DNA from: a virus
Strand: one strand, 5' to 3'
DNA length: 23,953 nucleotides
IMG/VR virus record: IMGVR_UViG_3300025120_000549
Location: 1 to 23,953 of that record
This document shows, one piece after another, positions 10,681-17,802 of the stretch (position 1 is its first letter; each line of letters begins with the position of its first letter). Position numbers and translations under genes: made by a program. The notes under the pieces were generated by a model that saw nothing but the letters and a program-made list of their open reading frames with translations, did no database searches and was not told where the DNA came from.

Positions 10681-11072
10681 TGAGCATTTGGACTAAGATA
10701 TTTGGAAAAGGAGCATTAGATGTAGCTGGTAAAGTTGCAGGAATTGCTGATAGGTTTATTCAAACAAAAGAAGAAAAAGCAGCTTTTGAAATGGAGATGA
10801 AAAAAATCTTTATAGAAGCAGAGGCTGAGATTCAAAAGAATGTAACAGAAAGATGGAAAAGCGATATGACCAGCGATTCCTGGTTAAGTAAAAATGTTAG
10901 ACCTATAGTGTTAATATTTTTAGTTGTATGTACCGTCTTAATGATATTTATAGATGCTGGTTCTATTAAGTTTCAAGTAGAGGAAAAATGGACAGATCTT
11001 TTACAATTAGTCTTAATAACAGTGATCGGAGCTTACTTTGGGGGAAGGTCATTTGAGAAAATAAAAAAGTAA
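10680..11072 (+). CDS. Holin of the 3TM / GTA-holin type (130 aa)
   Basis: The first 70 residues are amphipathic and charged (MSIWTKIFGKGALDVAGKVA, IQTKEEKAAFEMEMKKIFIE). They are followed by SWLSKNVRPIVLIFLVVCTV, a membrane helix (about 74-92), a short loop, and a second helix WTDLLQLVLITVIGAYFGGR with a basic end SFEKIKK. The RP before the first helix and the GAYFGGRSxEK ending match the GTA-holin 3TM family. It would permeabilise the inner membrane and release the M15 endolysin. It is the last gene of the lysis cassette before a new promoter. Confidence 0.8.
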   Translation: MSIWTKIFGKGALDVAGKVAGIADRFIQTKEEKAAFEMEMKKIFIEAEAEIQKNVTERWKSDMTSDSWLSKNVRPIVLIFLVVCTVLMIFIDAGSIKFQVEEKWTDLLQLVLITVIGAYFGGRSFEKIKK

Positions 11073-11093
11073 AACACATTCCGTAACTTTTGT

Positions 11094-11101
11094 TATCTTT
11101 G
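11094..11101 (+). promoter_or_regulatory. Promoter -7 box for the fibre operon
   Basis: TATCTTTG lies 29 bp before the ATG at 11131. The leader ATTAACTTTAATATAAATC resembles the one before the gene at 23015 (TTAACTTTAATTAAATTATA). No -33 TTG is seen at the normal distance. Confidence 0.65.
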
Positions 11102-11130
11102 CATTAATAATTAACTTTAATATAAATCAA

Positions 11131-11376
11131 ATGAAAAAGATTAAAAAAGAAGAGTTAGAAAATCTTCAAGAATTAAACACAGAATTTAATAAAGTAAAAA
11201 CACAATTAGGTGATTTAACTTTACAAAAATATGGGTTATGTTTAAAGGTAGAACAACTTAAAAAACAGTTTCAAGAAGCTGAACAAGGTCTAATGAAAAC
11301 TTATGGCGAGAATGCTGTAGTTAATTTAGAAACAGGAGAAGTGAAAGAAAAAGAAAAAGATGGCGAAAATAAATAA
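11131..11376 (+). CDS. Coiled-coil protein (81 aa)
   Basis: Begins MKKIKKEELENLQELNTEFN and is almost entirely Leu/Glu/Lys/Gln heptad-like helix (QLGDLTLQKYGLCLKVEQLK), ending in a charged tail EKEKDGENK. There is no membrane segment. Short coiled-coil proteins like this are frequent before fibre genes and may be trimeric chaperones or linkers, but that is inferred only from position. The next fibre gene starts 17 bp before this one ends. Confidence 0.6.
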   Translation: MKKIKKEELENLQELNTEFNKVKTQLGDLTLQKYGLCLKVEQLKKQFQEAEQGLMKTYGENAVVNLETGEVKEKEKDGENK

Positions 11377-11884
11377 TACTACAGTTTATCCAAAGGTAAC
11401 CCCTGCTCAAGATGATTTACTTATTTTAACTGATAAAAACGATTCAGATAAAACTAAAACATCTTCTGTTGCGGATTTTCAAGACTTCTTTGGAACAAGC
11501 ACTGTAGTAGTAACGGTTACTGCGGATCAAATTAGATTTTTAAATAGTGTCCCTGTAAACATAGTGACTGCAACAGGTAATGAATTTGTTCAAGTAATAG
11601 CTGCAAGCCTTCAATATTTATATGCTACTGCACCTTTTACTTTTACAGGTAGTATTAATTTAGCACACTCTACGCAGACTACAAGTATAGAAAAGACTTT
11701 TGATACTTCTTTGCTTTCAGGAGTAAATAATATTACTCAAGGCTCAAAAAATGTCCCGTTTTTATATCCTTCTGCTACAGGTGGAGATAAATTAATTTTG
11801 TGGAATGATACTTCTAACCCAACAGGGCCATTAGCAGAAGGTGTATTAAAAGTGAGTGTACAATATAGAATATATAGTTTTTAA
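11360..11884 (+). CDS. Fibre or virion surface protein with shared N-terminal anchor (174 aa)
   Basis: The first 40 residues (MAKINNTTVYPKVTPAQDDL, then LILTDKNDSDKTKTSSVADF) are a near copy of the N-terminus of the following 681-aa fibre. That suggests a module that docks both proteins on the same virion part. The remainder is a beta-rich domain ending VSVQYRIYSF, which resembles the end of the 188-aa protein at 8604-9170. It is probably a short fibre or tip protein. It overlaps the coiled-coil gene by 17 bp and precedes the large fibre gene by 3 bp. Confidence 0.7.
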   Translation: MAKINNTTVYPKVTPAQDDLLILTDKNDSDKTKTSSVADFQDFFGTSTVVVTVTADQIRFLNSVPVNIVTATGNEFVQVIAASLQYLYATAPFTFTGSINLAHSTQTTSIEKTFDTSLLSGVNNITQGSKNVPFLYPSATGGDKLILWNDTSNPTGPLAEGVLKVSVQYRIYSF

Positions 11885-11887
11885 GAT

Positions 11888-13933
11888 ATGGCGAAAATTG
11901 AAAATACAGTTGTCTACCCTACGGTCACACCAGCAATGGATGATTTACTCATTGCTACTGATGTTAGTAGTGACAATAAAACAGTTACGTTTTTAGTAAG
12001 TGACTTAATAGGCGGGACTGGTGTGCTTCAAGGATTGCAATCGGTTTTAGATACGGGTAATACCGCTACGCAAAACATGACTCTTGTTGGTACGATGACT
12101 ATTTTGGGAACTATAATTCCCAACAGCATAACAGCGGGTGGTAGTGTTGGTGCGGCAGGTCAAATCTTGTCTTCTACAGGAGCGGGAATTCAGTGGATTA
12201 ACTCTCCTACATTATCTTGCTGTGCTTTAGATCCCGTATTAAATGTGGGGAATACTGCTACTATTAATATAATTACTTCTGCGAGTATTCAAATGAATGG
12301 AGCAGGTCAGAGTTTAGCGTTATCTAATAACACTGATATGACATTAGCTGCAAACTGTTCTATTAATACAGCTGATGATATTATATTGGGTACTTCATCT
12401 GTATTGAATTTTAACACTACTTCTGTTTTAAATGACTATGCGGGAAATACAGGAACAGCGGGACAGATACTAACTATTAATGCAGCGGGTACGGGAGTTG
12501 AATGGTTAGCAGGAGTTCCTACTCAATCCATGCCTACCTTACAAGAAGTTCTAACAGCGGGTAATACTGCGATAGGAGTTGGTATAAATTTAACAGCAAC
12601 ATCTCCTTTAGTATTAGATGCTACGTCTAACATTACTTCAGCGGGAACAAACACTTATGGAGGTATTAATACTTTTAATGGTACTGTAGAACTTAATGCG
12701 TGTTTAGAAGATTCAAATGGAGTTTGCGGTACAGTAGGTCAAGTGTTAACATCTACAGGTAGTGCAACCTTATGGACAAATGGTGGAGGGGTAGGTGTAC
12801 AAAACTTATCACAAGTATTAGCTGTTGGTAATACTGCTACAAACAATATTATATTAAATGGTACTATACAGCCAACAACAATAACCGATTCTACATCTTC
12901 AGTAGGATTAGCAGGTCAGATATTAAGCTCTAATGGAACAGGGCTAACCTGGATAAATTCTGCTTGTTGTAATTTACAAGATACATTAGCAGTTGGAAAT
13001 ACTTCTACAATTGGAATTTCATTAACGGGTACTGCACAATTTGTAGGGCCGACACTTAATACCACTGTAATATTAGACAGTGCAGGATTGCCTGGTACTG
13101 CAGGACAAGTTTTAAGTTCTACAGGAACTGCTTTACAATGGGTAGCTGCAGGAGGAGGTGGTGGTGGAGTAACATCTATTACTTCAGGTTCTGTTGTTAG
13201 TTCTGTTGGTCAAGCTATAACGGTTAATGCTGCTGCAACTGGAGCAGTAACACTTAATGTATTTGAGTACGCAGGGGATACTAATATAGGATATGTACCA
13301 AGAGGTTCAGCTAATGATGCTACAAAATATTTAGACGGTACAGGAAACTGGACAGTTCCAGCGGGTGGTGGTTCCTCAGTAAATAGCTTTATTAATAATT
13401 ATAAAGTATGGGCAAGTAAATTAATACCTAATCCTGTTACAGTAAATACTTATAATTCTTTTACTACTCCCGTTACTTCTACAGGTTATGTTCCATATAG
13501 AATATTTGATCAAGTCTCTACTTCGGCACCAAGTGTTTCACCAGGATGGACAGTATTGCAACAGTTTCAGGGACAATTGATGGGTGCAGGATCAGCTACG
13601 GGGTGTGGTAGTTCCGATACAAAATCAACACTATGTGGAATGCAGTCTACTTTTATAGCCAGTAAGGCTGCTATTCATAATTTTGAATTATGGAAAGGAG
13701 ATATATGTGCAGGAACCGCTACCATACCAATAAAAGTTGGTGATGCAACTATTGACTATTCTTCGGTTGGACTACCAGTATGTAAAATATGGTCAATTTT
13801 ACCAGCAGGTAACCCAGCTTTATCTCTGACTGGAAGTGAGACATTCTTTATAACTTATAAAACTTCTGGTGTTCCTGTTGGCGATGATGTAGCCTTTACA
13901 CTAAATATCACTACACAACAATTCTTAACATAA
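11888..13933 (+). CDS. Large repetitive tail fibre (681 aa)
   Basis: After the anchor (MAKIENTVVYPTVTPAMDDL, 1-42) come five repeats, each opening with L-x-x-V/T-L-x-x-GNTAT (about 49-61, 114-125, 218-229, 307-318, 363-374). Each closes with [AV]GQ[IV]L-[ST]-x-G-x-x-x-xW (about 90, 191, 283, 342, 405). These GNTAT/AGQILSSTG repeats are typical of trimeric beta-helical phage fibres. A Gly-rich hinge (VAAGGGGGGV, about 420) leads to the C-terminal part from about 500, a non-repeated domain with several Cys that probably binds the receptor. It is Thr/Ala/Gly/Asn-rich, with no catalytic motif. Confidence 0.85.
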   Translation: MAKIENTVVYPTVTPAMDDLLIATDVSSDNKTVTFLVSDLIGGTGVLQGLQSVLDTGNTATQNMTLVGTMTILGTIIPNSITAGGSVGAAGQILSSTGAGIQWINSPTLSCCALDPVLNVGNTATINIITSASIQMNGAGQSLALSNNTDMTLAANCSINTADDIILGTSSVLNFNTTSVLNDYAGNTGTAGQILTINAAGTGVEWLAGVPTQSMPTLQEVLTAGNTAIGVGINLTATSPLVLDATSNITSAGTNTYGGINTFNGTVELNACLEDSNGVCGTVGQVLTSTGSATLWTNGGGVGVQNLSQVLAVGNTATNNIILNGTIQPTTITDSTSSVGLAGQILSSNGTGLTWINSACCNLQDTLAVGNTSTIGISLTGTAQFVGPTLNTTVILDSAGLPGTAGQVLSSTGTALQWVAAGGGGGGVTSITSGSVVSSVGQAITVNAAATGAVTLNVFEYAGDTNIGYVPRGSANDATKYLDGTGNWTVPAGGGSSVNSFINNYKVWASKLIPNPVTVNTYNSFTTPVTSTGYVPYRIFDQVSTSAPSVSPGWTVLQQFQGQLMGAGSATGCGSSDTKSTLCGMQSTFIASKAAIHNFELWKGDICAGTATIPIKVGDATIDYSSVGLPVCKIWSILPAGNPALSLTGSETFFITYKTSGVPVGDDVAFTLNITTQQFLT

Positions 13934-13953
13934 ATTAAATTAAATTAAATGAA

Positions 13954-14172
13954 ATGGACATTAGAAAAATATCAATCGGTGCTGACTATAAGTCAAGTGC
14001 CATGCATTATATAACCAACCAAGAGGTTTTAGGTGGCTCTTACACTATACATCTAATTCAAGAAAAAGCTGACTCTTACCAAATTTGGGTTAAAAAATTA
14101 GAGGAGGTTTATCTATGGAAAGAGTTTAGAAAAACTCTACCTATTTCTTTAGAATTTAATATTAACTTTTAA
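13954..14172 (+). CDS. Hypothetical protein (72 aa)
   Basis: Begins MDIRKISIGADYKSSAMHYI and has alternating beta-like segments (GGSYTIHLIQ, SYQIWVKKLEEVYLWKEF), ending PISLEFNINF. The A-M-H-Y pattern near the N-terminus is one I recall from short phage proteins. The stop overlaps the next ATG (TAATG). It sits between the fibres and the packaging genes; the function is unknown. Confidence 0.6.
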   Translation: MDIRKISIGADYKSSAMHYITNQEVLGGSYTIHLIQEKADSYQIWVKKLEEVYLWKEFRKTLPISLEFNINF

Positions 14173-14732
14173 TGAGGTCACCATTTAACTTTATTGTTAA
14201 ACCTTATAACAAAAGAAGATACGATAATATAAAAAACATTAGTAATGTAGATATTATCACAAGTGTATCTCAAGAAGACCACATGGCTTCTAATAGGTTT
14301 GCAATTGTAGAGGAACTTCCAATTAACTATACGGGCCCTGTAAAAAAAGGGGACATGCTACTTGTGCATCATAATGTATTTAAATTCTATTATGATATGA
14401 AAGGTAGACAAAAAAGCGGAAGAAGTTTTTTTAGAGAAGATTTGTTTTTTATAGATAAAGAACAATTTTTTTTGTATAAACAAGATGGTAAGTGGAATGC
14501 TTATGGAAAGTATTGTTTTGTAAAACCCGTAGATGTAAAAGACTCTTTTATATTAAAACAAGGAGAAGAGCCTTTGGTGGGTAAAATGAAATATATCAAT
14601 CAAGAGCTTTTAAATTTAGGAGTTAAAGAGGGGGATGAAATATCTTTTCAACCTGATAGTGAGTATGAATTTATTATAGACGGAGAAAAACTATATCGTA
14701 TGTTTACAAGTAATATTACTTTAATATTATGA
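14172..14732 (+). CDS. GroES-fold candidate, possibly with two beta-barrel domains (186 aa)
   Basis: The second half ends LNLGVKEGDEISFQPDSEYE-FIIDGEKLYRMFTSNITLIL. This follows the GroES C-terminal order (kGD-x-V-x-F..., I-D-x-E-x-x-x-M-x-x-x-x-I-x-x-I); in E. coli GroES it reads GDIVIFNDGYG...[20 protein letters not shown]. The first half repeats the scheme (NRFAIVEELPINYTGPVKKG, DMLLVHHNVFKFYYDM, QFFLYKQDGKW) and KYCFVKPVD would open the second barrel. No clear hydrophobic mobile-loop tripeptide is visible, so binding to GroEL is uncertain. It lies immediately before the oxygenase and terminase genes. It may be a virion-assembly co-chaperonin or simply a GroES-like structural protein. Confidence 0.55.
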   Translation: MRSPFNFIVKPYNKRRYDNIKNISNVDIITSVSQEDHMASNRFAIVEELPINYTGPVKKGDMLLVHHNVFKFYYDMKGRQKSGRSFFREDLFFIDKEQFFLYKQDGKWNAYGKYCFVKPVDVKDSFILKQGEEPLVGKMKYINQELLNLGVKEGDEISFQPDSEYEFIIDGEKLYRMFTSNITLIL

Positions 14733-15301
14733 TATACATAAAAGATAATTTTTTAGATAAAGAATTTTTTGAGCAATTAGAGTTTTATTTAAAATCTAAT
14801 GAATGGGAAGAAAAAGTGGTGGGAGAAAAAGAATTTTATATTCAATCTTCATTAAAAGATTTTGATGAATATATGGAGAATAAATTATCTATAATCGAAC
14901 AAAAAGATGTAAAAAATATTTTATCTTTTTTTAGAAAATCTACTGACGAATTAGATAACAGTTGGAGAATACATTCTGACTTAAATATAAAAGGAGAAAA
15001 ACCTGATCGTGCTTTAGTTTATTACATTTCCCCTCGTGAGAAAGAAGATTTACATGGCACTGCTCTATGGGAGCATGTTAGATATGGAGACACTATTCCT
15101 CCTAATATAACTAATAAAGAGTATGACGAAATGATAAAAGTGGATGCTGAAAACTTAGATATGTGGCGGTTAAGTTCTGTTATAGGTTATAAACAAAACA
15201 GGCTTATATCTTATCCGTCAGCATACTTTCATAGCAAGTATCCTAATAAATCTTGGAAACAAGGAAGAGAAATTTTCGTAATGTTTTATAAATATATATA
15301 A
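14729..15301 (+). CDS. 2-oxoglutarate/Fe(II)-dependent oxygenase-like protein (190 aa)
   Basis: The core has the iron-binding HxD pair (RIHSDL, H82 and D84), a distal His (H168 in AYFHSKYP) and an Arg 12 residues later (R180 in QGREIFVMF), likely to bind 2-oxoglutarate. ALVYYIS after the HxD motif and FVMFYKYI at the end form the jelly-roll strands. This order and the length are those of phage oxygenases of the prolyl-4-hydroxylase/PiuC type, which hydroxylate a protein or nucleic acid. The substrate is unknown. The gene overlaps the previous stop by ATGA and the next start by TAATG, so it is co-translated with the packaging genes. Confidence 0.8.
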   Translation: MIYIKDNFLDKEFFEQLEFYLKSNEWEEKVVGEKEFYIQSSLKDFDEYMENKLSIIEQKDVKNILSFFRKSTDELDNSWRIHSDLNIKGEKPDRALVYYISPREKEDLHGTALWEHVRYGDTIPPNITNKEYDEMIKVDAENLDMWRLSSVIGYKQNRLISYPSAYFHSKYPNKSWKQGREIFVMFYKYI

Positions 15302-15579
15302 TGGATATTAAAGAAATAAAATTAAAAATAATTGAAGCAGGAGAAAAGGCGGTTAAGCAATTAATTAGAGTTGCAAAAGAAGATATTATTAAGTATGATA
15401 AGGATGACGAATTAGCTGCTGATAGACTAAAGAACGCAGCAGCTACTAAAAAATTGTGCATTATGGATGCTTTTGAAATATTAAACAAAATAGAAAACGA
15501 GAAAGCATTATTAGAAGGTAAGGTAAAAGAAAATAAAAACAATACACCAAAGGGATTTGCAGAGTCAAGGTCAAGATAA
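15301..15579 (+). CDS. Candidate terminase small subunit (92 aa)
   Basis: A short, helical, charged protein beginning MDIKEIKLKIIEAGEKAVKQ, with a core LIRVAKEDIIKYDKDDELAA and DRLKNAAATKKLCIMDAFEI, and a basic tail KENKNNTPKGFAESRSR. It sits directly before the terminase large subunit and overlaps its start by 23 bp, the usual position of TerS. There is no clear helix-turn-helix, and the length is short for a TerS (usually 120-180 aa). Assignment rests mainly on position; it could also be a packaging accessory protein. Confidence 0.5.
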   Translation: MDIKEIKLKIIEAGEKAVKQLIRVAKEDIIKYDKDDELAADRLKNAAATKKLCIMDAFEILNKIENEKALLEGKVKENKNNTPKGFAESRSR

Positions 15580-16366
15580 GTTATATAGAATAGTAAAAAA
15601 TATTATTCCTAAGAGTGTTATCTCTAATAAAAACAGAGCGCATAGTTGGGGGTATGGTTATAACGAAAAGTATGATGTTGTAGTTATATCTCGAGACGGA
15701 ACAATAGGTGATGTATATAATATAAACGGATTAAACATTGCGTTACCTAAAATATCTAAACATATAATTAAAAAAAGCGAGGAAAAGGAAAAGCAATATT
15801 GGGAGCCGCATATATTATCTAAAGAACTAAGTAGAATAAAATCTATTTTTCATTGGCATAAAACTCCTGATACATTTAAGTCTCAATGGGTGGATTATAT
15901 AGAAATAGAATTTGACCGAAGAGAACAAGGAGTTTGGTTTATGAATAATGGAAAACCTACTTATATTACGGGGACTCATTATATGTATTTACAATGGACA
16001 AAGATTGATGTAGGTAATCCTGATTTTAGAGAAGCTAATAGAATATTTTATATATTTTGGGAAGCGTGTAAAGCAGACAAAAGAAGTTTTGGAATGTGTT
16101 ATTTAAAAATAAGACGTTCAGGATTTTCTTTTATGAGTTCTTGTGAGGGAGTTAATCAAGCAACTATTACAAAAGATTCACGAGTAGGTATATTATCTAA
16201 AACAGGTTCAGATGCTAAAAAAATGTTTACTGATAAGGTTGTCCCTATATCTAACAACTATCCTTTTTTCTTTAAACCTATACAAGATGGTATGGATAAG
16301 CCTAAAACAGAATTAGCATATAGAGTTCCTGCTTCCAAATTACTAAAAAAAATATGCACACTTTAG
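15557..16366 (+). CDS. terL: Terminase large subunit, N-terminal (ATPase) part, frame 1 (269 aa)
   Basis: This is the motor part of the DNA-packaging enzyme. The start is a TTG at 15557, because no ATG exists before residue 128 and stops lie just upstream in this frame. A Walker A-like motif is found as KIRRSGFSFMSSCEG (184-198), an RRxGFS variant common in large terminases; WQ/YLQW-type aromatic segments precede it. The reading frame ends shortly after RVPASKLLKK, where the other frame continues with KNMHTLADEELEGLDTT. The Walker B, coupling motif and nuclease are all in the second frame, so this part alone cannot be active. Joined by a -1 shift, the product would be about 748 aa. Confidence 0.85.
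   Translation: MQSQGQDKLYRIVKNIIPKSVISNKNRAHSWGYGYNEKYDVVVISRDGTIGDVYNINGLNIALPKISKHIIKKSEEKEKQYWEPHILSKELSRIKSIFHWHKTPDTFKSQWVDYIEIEFDRREQGVWFMNNGKPTYITGTHYMYLQWTKIDVGNPDFREANRIFYIFWEACKADKRSFGMCYLKIRRSGFSFMSSCEGVNQATITKDSRVGILSKTGSDAKKMFTDKVVPISNNYPFFFKPIQDGMDKPKTELAYRVPASKLLKKICTL
16345..16351 (+). promoter_or_regulatory. Candidate -1 ribosomal frameshift site (A AAA AAA)
   Basis: Within CTA AAA AAA ATA the heptamer A AAA AAA lies in the zero frame in the X XXY YYZ register, the most slippery class. A -1 slip gives LLKK-NMHTLADEELEG, which runs straight into the second terminase frame; without slipping, translation stops at TAG 16364-16366. The run has eight A in total (16345-16352), so a single-base sequencing or replication error here is the competing explanation. 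Confidence 0.55.
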
Positions 16367-17802
16367 CTGATGAAGAGTTAGAGGGGTTAGACACTACTAT
16401 TGACTGGAAAAATACAGGAGATAATAGTTATGATGGTGAAAAACTACAGTTGCTTTTACATGATGAAAGTGGTAAGTGGGAAAGACCTGACAATATATTA
16501 AATAACTGGAGGGTAACTAAGACTTGTTTACGTTTAGGGAGTAAGGTTATTGGGAAATGTATGATGGGTTCTACATCTAACGCTTTAGATAAAGGAGGTA
16601 GTAATTTTAAATCTTTATATAATGATTCTTTTCCATCAAAGCGAAATGCTAATGGTCAAACTAAAAGTGGGCTATATTGTTTATTTGTTCCTATGGAATG
16701 GAATTTCGAAGGTTATATTGACCAATATGGTATGCCTGTATTTTATACTCCAGGGAAACCTATAGTAGGTATAGATGGTGAAGATATAAAATTAGGAGCT
16801 ATTAATTATTGGGAGAATGAAGTAGCTTCTTTATCACAAGACGCTGACGCTTTAAATGAATTTTATAGGCAGTTTCCAAGAACAGAGTCTCATGCTTTTA
16901 GAGACGAAAGTAAACAGTCTATTTTTAACTTAACTAAGATATATCAACAAATAGATTATAATGACTCTTTAATTATAGACCATCATATTACTCGAGGATC
17001 TTTTCATTGGAAAGACGGAATAAAAGATACAAAAGTAATATGGAGTCCTGATTCAAGAGGTAGGTTTTTAGTTAGTTGGACACCTCCTCCTCATTTACAA
17101 AACCGTACAGAAATTAGAAAAGGATTAAAATATCCAGGTAATGAGCATGTGGGTTCTTTTGGTTGTGACTCATATGATATCTCAGGGGTAGTAGTAGGAA
17201 AGGGATCTAACGGTTCTTTACATGGACTTACTAAATTTAATATGGATGAAGCTCCAAGTAACGAGTTTTTTTTAGAATACATAGCAAGACCACAGACTGC
17301 TGAGATATTTTTTGAAGAAGTATTAATGGCATGCATCTTTTATGGAATGCCTATATTATGTGAGAACAATAAACCTCGTTTATTATACCACTTTAAAAAT
17401 AGAGGGTATAGAGGATATTCTTTAAATCGACCTGATAAAACTTACAACAAACTTTCTAAAACAGAAAGGGAGTTGGGTGGGATTCCTAATACTTCTGAAG
17501 ATGTAAAACAATCTCATGCTGCAGCTATAGAATCATATATAGAAAAACATATTGGATTAGATTTAGATGGTACTTTTAGAACTGAGGATGATATGGGAAG
17601 CATGTATTTTGGGAGAACTTTAGAAGATTGGGCTAAGTTTGATATTAGTAATAGAACCAAGTATGATGCGTCTATTAGTAGCGGGTTAGCTATAATGGCT
17701 AATCAAAAGCACCTTTATACACCATCTAAACAAAAATCAAAAATAAGTATTAACTTTGCAAAATACAACAATAGTAGTACATTAAGTCAAATAATTACAT
17801 GA
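16354..17802 (+). CDS. terL: Terminase large subunit, C-terminal part with Walker B and nuclease, frame 2 (482 aa)
   Basis: The N-terminal residues LEGLDTTIDWKNTGDNSYDG lead to Walker B LLLHDE (33-38) and the coupling motif CMMGSTSN (69-76). Next comes the RNase H-like nuclease: GCDSYD (D272), ILCENN (E337) and the third acidic site at D383 (SEDVKQSHAAA). The first codon ATG is only 12 bp before the stop of frame 1, so re-initiation is possible, but the Walker A-like motif is in the other frame. The last part contains a promoter for the portal gene. The stop overlaps the portal ATG (ATGA). The split is a frameshift, programmed or accidental. Confidence 0.87.
   Translation: MHTLADEELEGLDTTIDWKNTGDNSYDGEKLQLLLHDESGKWERPDNILNNWRVTKTCLRLGSKVIGKCMMGSTSNALDKGGSNFKSLYNDSFPSKRNANGQTKSGLYCLFVPMEWNFEGYIDQYGMPVFYTPGKPIVGIDGEDIKLGAINYWENEVASLSQDADALNEFYRQFPRTESHAFRDESKQSIFNLTKIYQQIDYNDSLIIDHHITRGSFHWKDGIKDTKVIWSPDSRGRFLVSWTPPPHLQNRTEIRKGLKYPGNEHVGSFGCDSYDISGVVVGKGSNGSLHGLTKFNMDEAPSNEFFLEYIARPQTAEIFFEEVLMACIFYGMPILCENNKPRLLYHFKNRGYRGYSLNRPDKTYNKLSKTERELGGIPNTSEDVKQSHAAAIESYIEKHIGLDLDGTFRTEDDMGSMYFGRTLEDWAKFDISNRTKYDASISSGLAIMANQKHLYTPSKQKSKISINFAKYNNSSTLSQIIT
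17741..17760 (+). promoter_or_regulatory. Internal promoter for the portal gene, repeated 20-mer
   Basis: The 20 nt AAATAAGTATTAACTTTGCA inside the end of terL are identical to those before the scaffold gene (20254-20273). They contain the -7 box TAACTTTG at 17751-17758. The portal ATG is about 40 bp downstream. That such a stretch is kept inside a coding region suggests selection for the promoter. Confidence 0.6.

Noticed and set aside
11888-13933. Repeats in the fibre gene as a CRISPR or nucleotide repeat array
   Set aside because: The repeats are protein-level (GNTAT and AGQILSSTG) with irregular spacing of 56-104 residues and divergent nucleotides.
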